A DNA stretch of 64,000 nt from Tichowtungia sp964398915 (GCA_964398915.1 CAYNOR010000001.1:124001-188000); one strand, 5' to 3'; positions 35,362 through 43,259 are shown, numbered from the stretch's first letter. The notes: generated by a model from the sequence alone, not told the origin. Translations and numbers: made by a program.

Positions 35362-35613
35362 ATGGAAAAGAGATTGGGGTTTATCGGAATCATCATTGAA
35401 AATCGCGAAGTCAACGCAGCAGCGGTTAATGAACTGCTGGGACATTACGGAGAACTGATCGTCGCCCGGATGGGAGTCCCTTACGAAAAACGCTCGTGCT
35501 CGGCCATCACCCTGATCGTCGACGCCACCACAGATGAACTGGGTAGACTCACCGGAAAACTCGGCGCTCTTTCAGGCGTCTCCGTCAAATCCATGCTCAG
35601 TAAGAAAACCTGA
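35362..35613 (+). CDS. TM1266-type iron-only hydrogenase system regulator
   Basis: 83 residues matching the small TM1266 family: MEKRLGFIGIIIENREVN, LLGHYGELIVARMGVPYEK and CSAITLIVDATTDELGRLTG. The family has an ACT/NikR-like ferredoxin fold and is found almost only with [FeFe]-hydrogenase maturation genes; its mechanism is not established. GGGGAG precedes two ATGs (35356 and 35362); the second gives the family N-terminus. The hydrogenase terminator is only ~18 bases upstream, inside any leader, so a promoter before it or partial termination must be assumed. Confidence 0.87.
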   Translation: MEKRLGFIGIIIENREVNAAAVNELLGHYGELIVARMGVPYEKRSCSAITLIVDATTDELGRLTGKLGALSGVSVKSMLSKKT

Positions 35614-35638
35614 AATTTGAAACTGGAAACCTGAAATG
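35606..35638. repeat. 7-bp-phased array forming the aspartase start
   Basis: Units AAACCTG, AAATTTG, AAACTGG, AAACCTG in phase, then AAATG. The ATG of the lyase gene is the tail of the array. The same unit theme as at 15524 and 27555. Confidence 0.88.
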
Positions 35639-36949
35639 CGTATTGAAAAAGATCAGATTGGTGAAAGGGAACTCCCTACCGACGTTCCGTGGGGAATTCA
35701 TACAGCCCGTGCGTTGGAAAATTTTCCCATTCCCGGCTCGGCTGTAAATCCCCGTCTGCTCCGCGCGTACGTTCAGGTAAAAAAAGCCTGCGCCATCGCC
35801 AACAAGGAACTGGGTTATCTGCCTCCCGAAAAAGCGGATCGCATTATCCAATCCTGCTCCCTGCCTCCTGCCTCCTGTCCCCTTTCCGCTCTCCAGGGCG
35901 GCGCAGGGACTTCCACCAACATGATGGTCAACGAAGTCATTGGGAATCGCGCCGGCGCGCATCCGATTGAAGAGGTCAACCTGCACCAGTCCACCAACGA
36001 CACCTATCCGACAGCGCTCAAGGTCGCAGCCATTATTGGCGTCCGCGAACTGAGCGAAGCCTTCGCAAAACTCCAAGGCGTATTTCAGGAACAAGAAAAA
36101 CGATCCTCTAGCGTTCCAATTCTTGGGAAAACTGAACTCGTTGATGCCGTGCCGCTTACACTCGGATCTCAATTCGCATCCTTTGCCGAAGCGTTCGCCC
36201 GTGATCGGTGGCGTACCTTTAAATGTGAAGAACGGTTGCGCACCGTCAATCTCGGAGGAACCGCTATCGGAACCGGACTCACCGCACCGCGCAGTTATAT
36301 TTTCCTCGTCACCGAAAAACTGCGTGAAGTGACCGGCCTGGCCATCAGCCGTGCGGAAAATATGGTGGAAGCCACCACCAACGCCGACTGCTTCGTCGAA
36401 GTCTCCGGCATCCTGAATGCCGCCGCAGTCAACCTGATAAAAGTCAGCGACGATCTTCGCCACCTCGCGATGCTCGGAGAAATAAAACTGCCTGCCGTGC
36501 AGGCCGGATCGTCGATCATGCCGGGAAAAGTCAATCCGGTGATTCTTGAATCGGTCATGCAGATCGGCATCAAAGTAAAAGCAAACAACAACATTGTCGC
36601 CGACTGTGCTGCGCGCGGTTCTCTGCAAATTTGCGAATTCATGCCGCTACTGGCCGCCGCGCTGCTCGAATCCATCGACATGCTGATCGCCGCTGCGCAG
36701 ATGCTCGCCAAACACGCCGCAGGAATTGACGCGGATCAAGGTAGATGTCTGGAACGTCTGTATGCTTCTCCCGAAATCATCACCGCGTTTGTTCCGATGT
36801 TCGGATACGACCGCTGCTCGGAACTTTTCAAACAGTTCGAACAGCACGGCACCGGAAACATCCGTGAATTTTTGGAGGAGAACTTGGGCAAGGAGATCGT
36901 TGAAAAAACACTTTCGCCGCAAAATTTGATGTCGCTAGGTTATAAATGA
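35636..36949 (+). CDS. aspartase/fumarase-family lyase in the maturase operon
   Basis: 437 residues of the aspartase/fumarase superfamily, with STNDTYPTALKVAA and the signature GSSIMPGKVNP. It most resembles aspartate ammonia-lyases that recur next to hydE/hydF/hydG; the ammonia released from aspartate, or the fumarate, might feed dithiomethylamine assembly of the H-cluster. That link is inference from context. The usual loop before QGGAGTSTNMMVNEV is replaced by the translation of six 7-bp repeat units (CSLPPASCPLSA). The start codon lies on another 7-bp array. Its stop overlaps hydF by four bases (ATGA). Confidence 0.87.
   Translation: MRIEKDQIGERELPTDVPWGIHTARALENFPIPGSAVNPRLLRAYVQVKKACAIANKELGYLPPEKADRIIQSCSLPPASCPLSALQGGAGTSTNMMVNEVIGNRAGAHPIEEVNLHQSTNDTYPTALKVAAIIGVRELSEAFAKLQGVFQEQEKRSSSVPILGKTELVDAVPLTLGSQFASFAEAFARDRWRTFKCEERLRTVNLGGTAIGTGLTAPRSYIFLVTEKLREVTGLAISRAENMVEATTNADCFVEVSGILNAAAVNLIKVSDDLRHLAMLGEIKLPAVQAGSSIMPGKVNPVILESVMQIGIKVKANNNIVADCAARGSLQICEFMPLLAAALLESIDMLIAAAQMLAKHAAGIDADQGRCLERLYASPEIITAFVPMFGYDRCSELFKQFEQHGTGNIREFLEENLGKEIVEKTLSPQNLMSLGYK
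35853..35894. repeat. 7-bp-phased array inside the aspartase gene
   Basis: CCTGCTC, CCTGCCT, CCTGCCT, CCTGTCC, CCTTTCC and GCTCTCC in exact phase, read through in frame as a Pro/Ser/Cys-rich loop. Confidence 0.88.
36112..36130. repeat. degenerate TTCCA-N5-TGGAA dyad
   Basis: GTTCCA-ATTCT-TGGGAAA in the aspartase gene, one change in the right arm. Confidence 0.4.
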
Positions 36950-38163
36950 AAACCGCACCGAAAAGTTTGAGACTGCATATTGCCCTGTTCGGCCGCACGA
37001 ACGTGGGCAAGTCCAGCTTTTTGAATCTGATCGCAGGTCAGGATGTTTCGATTGTCTCGGAACAGCCGGGCACGACAACGGATGTCGTTGAAAAAATAAT
37101 GGAGCTGTTACCAATTGGTCCCGTGGTATTTATAGATACAGCTGGACTCGATGACCGCACCGTCCTGGGCGAAAAGCGCGTAGCGAAAACGGCAAAGGTT
37201 TTTGACCGCGCTGATGTGATTTTACTGATTGGCGAAGGTGAACAGTTTGGTGAGTTTGAAGAAAAAGTTTCTGCGCTGGCCGAAGAAAAAAATATTCCGG
37301 TTGTTCGCATCCGGAACAAGTCGGACTTGTCAGACGAGTCTGATTCGTCCGACATTTGCTGCAACTCAACTGATTTCTCTTCCCGCGAAAAAGTTCTCTC
37401 GCAACTCAAAGCGCAGTTGCTTGCTGTCTGCCCGGAAGAATTTCTTCAGCCTCCGCCGCTGGTCGGCGATCTGGTGAAGCCCGGCGGTATTGCCGTACTG
37501 ATTGTACCGATCGATCTGCAGGCGCCGAAAGGCCGTTTGATTCTGCCGCAAGTCTCGACGATTCGCGATGCGCTCGACAATGACGCTGCCGCGCTGGTGG
37601 TAAAGGAACGCGAGTACACGCACATCCTCCACCAGCTGAAAACGCCGCCCGATTTGGTTGTTTGTGATTCACAAGTGGTGTTGAAGATGATCGGCGACAC
37701 ACCGAAAGAAATTCCGTGCACTACCTTCTCAATCCTCTTCGCCCGGCTCAAAGGCGATTTACCGAAACTGGCCGCCGGCGCAGCGGCCATTGAGCGTCTA
37801 AAAGACGGTGACAAGGTGCTGATTGCCGAGTCGTGTTCTCATCATGCCGCTGAAGATGACATCGGACGCGTTAAAATTCCACGCTGGCTCCGCCAGTACT
37901 GCGGATGTGAACTGAAAATCGATGTCTATGCCGGGCGTGACTTCCCGGAGAACCTCAATGAATACAGCCTCGTCGTGCAGTGCGGCGGCTGTATGCACAA
38001 CCGGCGCGAAATTCTTTCGCGCATCGAAAAATGCGAGGCGGCGGGAGTGCCGATCACCAACTACGGACTTTGTATTTCGCAAACGCAGGGCGTACTGAAA
38101 CGGGTGCTGTCACCTTTCCCTGCCGCGCTGGATGCTTTTGAGAGGGCTTTAAATGAAGATTGA
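36946..38163 (+). CDS. hydF: [FeFe]-hydrogenase maturation GTPase HydF
   Basis: 405 residues. The N-terminal Era/TrmE-like GTPase has P-loop GRTNVGKSSFLN, the switch PGTTTD, DTAGLDD and NKSD. A dimerisation region follows, then the C-terminal [4Fe-4S] scaffold domain with the conserved CSHH ... QCGGCMHNR cysteines and histidine. HydF carries the 2Fe precursor and passes it to apo-HydA. Immediately after the NKSD guanine motif lies a translated 9-bp array (LSDESDSSDI), an unusual insert in the G-domain loop. It overlaps the lyase by four bases and hydG by eleven, so it is translationally coupled. Confidence 0.95.
   Translation: MKTAPKSLRLHIALFGRTNVGKSSFLNLIAGQDVSIVSEQPGTTTDVVEKIMELLPIGPVVFIDTAGLDDRTVLGEKRVAKTAKVFDRADVILLIGEGEQFGEFEEKVSALAEEKNIPVVRIRNKSDLSDESDSSDICCNSTDFSSREKVLSQLKAQLLAVCPEEFLQPPPLVGDLVKPGGIAVLIVPIDLQAPKGRLILPQVSTIRDALDNDAAALVVKEREYTHILHQLKTPPDLVVCDSQVVLKMIGDTPKEIPCTTFSILFARLKGDLPKLAAGAAAIERLKDGDKVLIAESCSHHAAEDDIGRVKIPRWLRQYCGCELKIDVYAGRDFPENLNEYSLVVQCGGCMHNRREILSRIEKCEAAGVPITNYGLCISQTQGVLKRVLSPFPAALDAFERALNED
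37321..37356. repeat. 9-bp-phased array inside hydF
   Basis: TCGGACTTG, TCAGACGAG, TCTGATTCG, TCCGACATT: four units in exact 9-base phase encoding repeated SD- tripeptides. A short related stretch (TCTGATCCG ACTGATCGG) lies in the hydG-hydE gap near 39557-39575. Confidence 0.85.
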
Positions 38164-39559
38164 TACAACGGGGCTGAAGAGCTTCATTCCTGAGGCTGAA
38201 ATTTTCCAATGGCTGGAAAAAACGAAAAATCCGTCGCCGGAACGGGTGCGGGAAATTATTACCAGATCGCTGGATAAAAACCGGCTCGATCCCGAAGAGA
38301 TGGCCGTACTCATCAATGCCGAAGATCCGGCACTGGTGAATGAAATTTTCGAAGGTGCCCGCGAGCTGAAGCAGAGAATCTACGGCAACCGCATTGTGCT
38401 GTTCGCCCCGCTCTATATCGGCAATGAGTGCATCAATAACTGCCAGTATTGCGGTTTCCGCTGCACCAACAGTGAGGTGTCGCGCAAAACGCTGACATTC
38501 CCTGAACTCGACAAAGAAGTTGAAGCGCTCGTTGATCGCGGACATAAGCGACTGATTCTGGTTTACGGCGAACATCCGCAGTACGACGCGCAGTTTATTC
38601 ACGATACGGTCAAAGAGGTTTACGGTATCAAAAAAGGAAACGGAGAAATCCGCCGGGTGAATATCAATGCCGCGCCGCTGGATGTTGGAGGCTTCAAGCT
38701 GGTGAAGTCCGCCGGCATCGGTACCTACCAGATTTTTCAGGAAACCTATCATCAGGAAACTTATAAACAGATGCATCCGTCCGGCCCGAAAAGCAATTTC
38801 CTCTGGCGGCTGCACGGACTCGACCGCGCACAGCAGGCGGGCATCGACGACGTCGGTATCGGCGCGCTGATGGGACTGTTCGACTGGCGTTTCGAAACGA
38901 TGGCCCTGCTCTATCACACCATTCACCTTGAAAATGAATTCAAGGTCGGGCCGCACACCATTTCGTTCCCGCGCATTGAACCGGCCATCGGCACAGAGAT
39001 GTGCGACCGTCCGCCGTCCGGCGTCAGCGATTACGACTTCAAGCGTCTTGTCGCCATCCTGCGTCTGTCGGTACCGTACACCGGTCTGATTCTGACCTGC
39101 CGCGAATCGGTTGCCATCCGCAACGAAATCATCCAGTTCGGCGTGTCTCAAATTGACGCAGGATCTGACATCGGCGTCGGAGCGTACTCGCAGAGCAAGG
39201 AAAGCTATAAAAAAAGCCAGTTCGTTCTCAACGACGGCCGCTCGCTCGATCAGGTTATTCGCGAACTGTGCGAAGCCGACTTCATTCCCAGCTTCTGCAC
39301 CGGATGCTACCGGCTCGGCCGCACCGGCGAACATTTCATGGAATTCGCCATTCCCGGTTTCGTGAAACGGTTCTGCACGCCCAACGCCGTGCTGACTTTC
39401 CTCGAATACATGGAAGACTACTCATCGCCGGAAACCAAAAAGGCCGGCATGAAACAGATTGAGCGCGAACTCGAACGAATGCCCGACGGTGAACAGAAAA
39501 CCCAACTGCTCGAACGCATGGCGCAAATCAAACAGGGTAATCGCGACCTTTATTTCTGA
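38153..39559 (+). CDS. hydG: [FeFe]-hydrogenase maturase HydG (tyrosine lyase)
   Basis: 468 residues; a radical SAM enzyme that cleaves tyrosine and produces the CO and CN ligands of the H-cluster. The SAM-cluster motif is CINNCQYCGF (~residue 95-105); the ThiH-like TIM barrel follows, and the C-terminal auxiliary cluster has CTGCYRLGRTGEHFM. All expected cysteines are present. The N-terminus contains FQWLEKT, encoded by an exact TTTTCCA-N5-TGGAAAA dyad. It overlaps hydF by eleven bases. Confidence 0.96.
   Translation: MKIDTTGLKSFIPEAEIFQWLEKTKNPSPERVREIITRSLDKNRLDPEEMAVLINAEDPALVNEIFEGARELKQRIYGNRIVLFAPLYIGNECINNCQYCGFRCTNSEVSRKTLTFPELDKEVEALVDRGHKRLILVYGEHPQYDAQFIHDTVKEVYGIKKGNGEIRRVNINAAPLDVGGFKLVKSAGIGTYQIFQETYHQETYKQMHPSGPKSNFLWRLHGLDRAQQAGIDDVGIGALMGLFDWRFETMALLYHTIHLENEFKVGPHTISFPRIEPAIGTEMCDRPPSGVSDYDFKRLVAILRLSVPYTGLILTCRESVAIRNEIIQFGVSQIDAGSDIGVGAYSQSKESYKKSQFVLNDGRSLDQVIRELCEADFIPSFCTGCYRLGRTGEHFMEFAIPGFVKRFCTPNAVLTFLEYMEDYSSPETKKAGMKQIERELERMPDGEQKTQLLERMAQIKQGNRDLYF
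38202..38220. repeat. TTTTCCA-N5-TGGAAAA dyad in hydG
   Basis: TTTTCCA-ATGGC-TGGAAAA, translated FQWLEK close to the HydG N-terminus. Confidence 0.8.
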
Positions 39560-39578
39560 TCCGACTGATCGGACCTAT

Positions 39579-40670
39579 ATGCCCTATAAGATTCTAGAAA
39601 AAGTTGACCGCGACGAAGCGCTGACTCCGGCGAAAATGAAGGCATTGCTGGAAATCACAGATCCGGACGAGATTCAGGCGCTGTACGACTGCGCGTACCG
39701 GGTGAAGGCCAAATATGTCGGCAAAGTCGCCTATTTCCGCGGCATCATCGAATGCAGCAATATCTGCATCAAAGACTGCTACTACTGCGGCATCCGCAAG
39801 AGCAACACCAACGTGAAGCGCTTCCAGATGGACGAAGAGGAAATGGTGCGCGAGGCGATCTGGGCGTTTGAAAACGAATACGGTTCGGTGGTGATTCAGT
39901 CCGGCGAGCGGCAGGATGCCGCCTATATCGAGCTGATTGAACGGGTGCTTCGGCGGATTAAAACTGCCACGGATGGCAAACTCGGCGTTACGCTCTCGCT
40001 CGGCGAGCAGACGGAAGAAACCTACCGACGCTGGCGCGAAGCGGGCGCGCACCGCTACCTGCTCCGCATCGAAACCACTAATCCGGAACTCTACCGCAAA
40101 CTGCATCCGGCCGATCACGATTTTGAAGTGCGCAAAAACTGCCTCGCTCTGCTCAAAAAGACCGGCTATCAGGTCGGCACCGGCGTGATGATGGGTCTGC
40201 CCAGTCAAACGACGGATGATCTGGTCAACGATATCCTGTTCATGAAGGAACTCGACATCGACATGGTCGGCATGGGGCCGTATATCCCGCACCGCGACAC
40301 GCCGCTGGGAAAAGAAATTCCGCCGTACACCGACGAACAAAAACAGGCCGCGCTGACGCTCGGTTTGAAAATGATCGCTGTGACGCGCATTGTATTGAAG
40401 GATGTCAACATCGCCGCCGCCACCGCGCTCCAAGCCTTGGAACATTCCGGACGGGAAATGGGACTCAAATGCGGTGCGAATGTTATCATGCCGAACGTCA
40501 CCGAAACGGAGTTCCGCCCGAACTATGTGCTCTACGACAACAAACCGTGCCTCGACGAAAACTCATCCATGTGCCGCAGCTGCCTGACCCGCCGTATCCA
40601 GTCCATCGGCGAAACCATCGGCTTCAACCAGTGGGGCGACTCGAAGCATTACACAAAGCGTAATTCCTAA
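39579..40670 (+). CDS. hydE: [FeFe]-hydrogenase maturase HydE
   Basis: 363 residues; a radical SAM protein acting with HydG and HydF in assembling the dithiomethylamine-bridged 2Fe unit. The SAM cluster is CIKDCYYCGI; GEQTEETYRRWREAGAHRYL and MGMGPYIPHRDTPLG fit the HydE/BioB-like barrel. CMCRSC-like cysteines near the C-terminus (MCRSCLTRR) could hold the non-essential second cluster. The ATG at 39579 is chosen because the longer frame from 39459 only reads through the end of hydG. A hairpin follows the stop. Confidence 0.95.
   Translation: MPYKILEKVDRDEALTPAKMKALLEITDPDEIQALYDCAYRVKAKYVGKVAYFRGIIECSNICIKDCYYCGIRKSNTNVKRFQMDEEEMVREAIWAFENEYGSVVIQSGERQDAAYIELIERVLRRIKTATDGKLGVTLSLGEQTEETYRRWREAGAHRYLLRIETTNPELYRKLHPADHDFEVRKNCLALLKKTGYQVGTGVMMGLPSQTTDDLVNDILFMKELDIDMVGMGPYIPHRDTPLGKEIPPYTDEQKQAALTLGLKMIAVTRIVLKDVNIAAATALQALEHSGREMGLKCGANVIMPNVTETEFRPNYVLYDNKPCLDENSSMCRSCLTRRIQSIGETIGFNQWGDSKHYTKRNS
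40426..40444. repeat. degenerate TTCCA-N5-TGGAA dyad
   Basis: GCTCCA-AGCCT-TGGAACA inside hydE, one change in the left arm. Confidence 0.4.
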
Positions 40671-40675
40671 CGGCA

Positions 40676-40699
40676 GGGACGGCTTTGCCGAGCCGTCCC
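40676..40699. terminator. hairpin after hydE
   Basis: A perfect 9-bp stem GGGACGGCT/AGCCGTCCC with a 6-base loop, five bases after the hydE stop. No T-run follows, so it may be a REP-type element or an end-protecting hairpin rather than an intrinsic terminator. Confidence 0.55.
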
Positions 40700-40821
40700 C
40701 AAAGATGTCTTTTGATTTGAGTGATTTTAGCGAAACCACTACTTTCGGAACCGTAACTAGCGAAACGTTTATAAAGTTAAGAATAAGAGTTTGTTCAACA
40801 ATCCCTTGGAGAACATCGCTG

Positions 40822-41196
40822 ATGACCAGTAAAGCCACGAAAGCCAAGAGAGACGCGCACTATATTGAGGAAGTTCGATATGTCCGTGAACTGAGTGATG
40901 CAGTATCTGCCCTAATGCCAACATTTCGCTTATTGTCCCCGCCTGTTACAGCATTCCACCATGTTGGGCCTTTTGGTCCGAATCCAAACAATCATACAAT
41001 TTGGTTTGTCGTAACTACTCGTACTGAAGTCCAAGAGGCCGAGACTACTGGGTTGCAAAGCGTACTCCTCGAACGCCTCCGCGACAAACTCCAGCAATGC
41101 GGATATCCATCCTCCGGCATACAGACCTTGAAAGTGCTCATCACATCTCAAAAAGATATCGACGATGGAGGCGGAAGCTTCTTTTACTTCCGCTAG
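40822..41196 (+). CDS. hypothetical protein
   Basis: 124 residues from the ATG at 40822, which has GGAG about ten bases upstream; the frame is open back to 40705 but the extra part (Ser/Thr-rich) is less protein-like. No family is recognised. The sequence shows a helical N-terminus (EEVRYVRELSDAVSAL), an alternating hydrophobic strand (TIWFVVTTRTEVQEA) and an amphipathic helix. The base composition is visibly more AT-rich than that of neighbours, which could mean transfer. It lies between the hydrogenase maturases and RNase P RNA without an evident partner. Confidence 0.5.
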   Translation: MTSKATKAKRDAHYIEEVRYVRELSDAVSALMPTFRLLSPPVTAFHHVGPFGPNPNNHTIWFVVTTRTEVQEAETTGLQSVLLERLRDKLQQCGYPSSGIQTLKVLITSQKDIDDGGGSFFYFR

Positions 41197-41224
41197 TTAT
41201 TCCAATACGACTTTAGCAGGGTGT

Positions 41225-41680
41225 CCTTCAAAAAGCGCAGGCAGAGCGGTAAGCCGGATTCTGTTCTCCCGAAGGAGTCGACCATTTATCTAATGCGATC
41301 AACCCGGAACTCAAGCGGAGCGGGCAGCTCCTTGTTCCCTATTTGATCTTGCTCCGGACGGGGTTTACCCTGCCTCCGCGGTTACCCTTGGAGCGGTGGG
41401 CTTTTACCCCACCATTTCACCCTTACCCTCCCGCAAAGCGGGAAACCCTAAACCCTAATTTCGAAATCCGAATAATTCGAACTTCTCATTTTGAGCTTCG
41501 TGCTTCCCGCACAAAGTGCGGGCTGGCGGTATAATTTCTGTGGCACTTTCCATCCCCGGCGATTTAGCACCGGAGTTTCCGCGTTAACCACGGAACGTCC
41601 TGCCCTGCGGAGTCCGGACTTTCCTCCCCTTGGCGAACCAAAGAGCGGTCGATACACTCTGCCTGCGGAGGAGGAAGGTA
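41225..41680 (-). ncRNA. rnpB: RNase P RNA
   Basis: On the minus strand the conserved core GAGGAAAGTCCGGACTCC (P4 region) and the 3' AGAATCCGGCTTACCG segment are present. GCAGGCAGAG near the 5' end pairs with CTCTGCCTGC near the 3' end (P2), and CCTTC/GAAGG extend it as P1. Ends are approximate. A variable region contains a 65-base array with 7-base phase (41443-41507), including telomere-like TTAGGGT units, an expansion that I would not expect in this RNA. It ends before the convergent hypothetical gene. Confidence 0.92.
41443..41507. repeat. 7-bp-phased array inside RNase P RNA
   Basis: Read on the minus strand: GAAGCAC, GAAGCTC, AAAATGA, GAAGTTC, GAATTAT, TCGGATT, TCGAAAT, TAGGGTT, TAGGGTT. 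About nine 7-base units drift in sequence but hold phase. Confidence 0.82.
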
Positions 41681-41716
41681 CGCATCGGCACCCGCCAAGG
41701 CGAGAAGTTTCAAAGA

Positions 41717-41793
41717 AAAGGTGGAGCGTGATCTCCGAGCACGCTTACTTGTTCACCGATAAAAAAACGCGCCCGGAGGTCGCGTTCCACCTT
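41717..41793. repeat. REP-like inverted repeat between rnpB and the zinc-ribbon gene
   Basis: Arms 41717-41746 (AAAGGTGGAGCGTGATC...) and 41766-41793 (...GTCGCGTTCCACCTT) pair imperfectly. It is the best-preserved copy of the element also found at 3482-3547, and lies just after the stop of the zinc-ribbon gene, so it may terminate that transcript. Confidence 0.75.
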
Positions 41794-41799
41794 AAGAAC

Positions 41800-42504
41800 T
41801 CAACGAATGTTGATGAGCATGCGTCCGCAGAAGTTGCAGATGACCAGTTTGGCCGGATTGAGTGCGTCGTTCGTAACCTGCGGCGGCAGGCGCATGTGGC
41901 AACCGGAGCAGTGGTCTTTTTCTACCTGAACGACAGCAAAGTCACCTTTGTTTTTAAACAGCCGTTCATATTTGGAAAGCAGTGCAGGATTAACAGTTGA
42001 AGTAATCCGTCCGCGGTCGGCGAGGAGATTGTTGAGATTTTCCTGAACCGTTTTGAGGCGATCTTCGAGCATTTCTTTCTCTTCGCTGACTCCACCCTCT
42101 TCTTCTTTAAGCTCGGCTTCGCGTTCGGCGATAACTTTCTTAGCGGCTTCGGCCTGTTCCATCAGCACCATTTCGCGGTCTTCGAGCCCAGAAATCAATT
42201 TTTCAGCGGCAGCAATTTCCTGAAGAAAGGCGCGATACTGCTCGTTATTCTTGGCTTCCATCTGCTGCTGTTTATATTTCGTGATCTTATCACGCAGCGA
42301 GCCGACTTCGACTTCGAGCTGTTTGAGATCGGCGGCGTTTTTCTTAAGTACGTCACGCGCCTGTGCAAGTTTTGTTTTCACTCCTTCGAGCTGTTTTTCA
42401 ATATCGGCTTTACGGGCGGGAATGTCGCGGATCTCACGTTGGAGTTTTGCGATTTTTCGGTCTTTTTCCTGCAATACCAACAATGCTTCGAGCGGATGCG
42501 CCAT
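41800..42504 (-). CDS. coiled-coil zinc-ribbon protein (COG1579 type)
   Basis: 234 residues: a long antiparallel coiled coil (~residues 10-170, Glu/Lys/Ala-rich heptads) and a C-terminal C4 zinc ribbon (HCSGCHMRLPP ... VICNFCGRML). The family is widespread; its role is unsettled, with proposed nucleic-acid or secretion links. It is the last protein gene before rnpB on the minus strand. ATG at 42504 is preceded by CGGGAGAT. Confidence 0.88.
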   Translation of the reverse strand: MAHPLEALLVLQEKDRKIAKLQREIRDIPARKADIEKQLEGVKTKLAQARDVLKKNAADLKQLEVEVGSLRDKITKYKQQQMEAKNNEQYRAFLQEIAAAEKLISGLEDREMVLMEQAEAAKKVIAEREAELKEEEGGVSEEKEMLEDRLKTVQENLNNLLADRGRITSTVNPALLSKYERLFKNKGDFAVVQVEKDHCSGCHMRLPPQVTNDALNPAKLVICNFCGRMLINIR

Positions 42505-42599
42505 AGCTATGATCTCCCGTTAAACTCAATAGAACAAAATTGAGCGGAGAGAATACGGCGACAAAACGGTTTCGACAACCCAAAAGGGAGCGCAATATT

Positions 42600-42678
42600 G
42601 GATGGAAGGATTGGTGGATAAGCGGCCTTTCACCACCGGATGTATCACCCATCCAAAAATCCACGACTCCATCAACCC
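42600..42678. repeat. inverted pair of 8-bp-phased arrays between pyrE and the zinc-ribbon gene
   Basis: Left (42600-42623): GGATGGAA, GGATTGGT, GGATAAGC. Right (42647-42678): ACCCATCC, AAAAATCC, ACGACTCC, ATCAACCC, complementary theme. Exact 8-base phase in both arms. Confidence 0.87.
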
Positions 42679-42683
42679 GTTCT

Positions 42684-43259
42684 TCAACTTCCGGGGTGAA
42701 CCAGAGGCAAACCCTGCTTGCAAAGCGGGCATTCAGCCGGTTCCCAGGTGACCGGTTCGATGTCGAGCAGGCTGACCGTTGGATGGTCGAATTTTGCCTT
42801 TCCGCCGCTGCGGTTGACCAGCACACCGACCGCAACGACAATTCCGCCGTGTGCCTTGACGATATCAATTGTTTCCTGCACACGCCCGCCGCGGGTAATC
42901 ACATCTTCAGCCACCAGAAAGCGTTCGCCTTTTTCGATCTTAAACCGGCGCATTACCAATGCCTTTTCCGCGTTTTTCTCCGCAAAAATGAACCGGGTGC
43001 CAAGCGCACGGGCGACTTCGTGTCCAACCGGAATACCGCCGAGCGCCGGAGAAATCACACTGTCGACGCTGAGATCACCAAGAACAGATTTCATCTTTTC
43101 GACCAGCGCCGCGCAGACCTGCTCCGCAACACGGGGATATTGCAGCAGAAGTGCGCACTGAAAAAAGCGGTTGGAGTGGAGTCCGGAGCGGAGTTCAAAA
43201 TGACCGTTGAGAAGCGCCTGCGTTTTTTCAAACAGTCCGAGCAGATCAGTTTCTTTCAT
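42684..43259 (-). CDS. pyrE: orotate phosphoribosyltransferase
   Basis: 191 residues; forms OMP from orotate and PRPP in pyrimidine synthesis. The type I PRTase PRPP loop is FLVAEDVITRGGRVQETI; the N-terminal hood has LRSGLHSNRFFQCA. The C-terminal extension ends with a CPLCKQGLPL cysteine pair, as in many bacterial OPRTases of this length. Same strand as and 22 bases downstream of the CheY-like gene, at the tail of the riboflavin transcription unit. Confidence 0.92.
   Translation of the reverse strand: MKETDLLGLFEKTQALLNGHFELRSGLHSNRFFQCALLLQYPRVAEQVCAALVEKMKSVLGDLSVDSVISPALGGIPVGHEVARALGTRFIFAEKNAEKALVMRRFKIEKGERFLVAEDVITRGGRVQETIDIVKAHGGIVVAVGVLVNRSGGKAKFDHPTVSLLDIEPVTWEPAECPLCKQGLPLVHPGS

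Noticed and set aside
39459..39578. 40-residue N-terminal extension of HydE
   Set aside because: It reads an out-of-frame part of hydG. The family N-terminus begins at MPYKILEK.
41443..41460. Telomere-like TTTAGGG units
   Set aside because: Only about two units within a drifting 7-bp array inside rnpB; nothing else suggests a linear replicon end.
41491..42000. 169-codon plus-strand frame across the RNase P RNA and zinc-ribbon gene
   Set aside because: It runs through a structural RNA, a REP hairpin and the antisense of a real gene.
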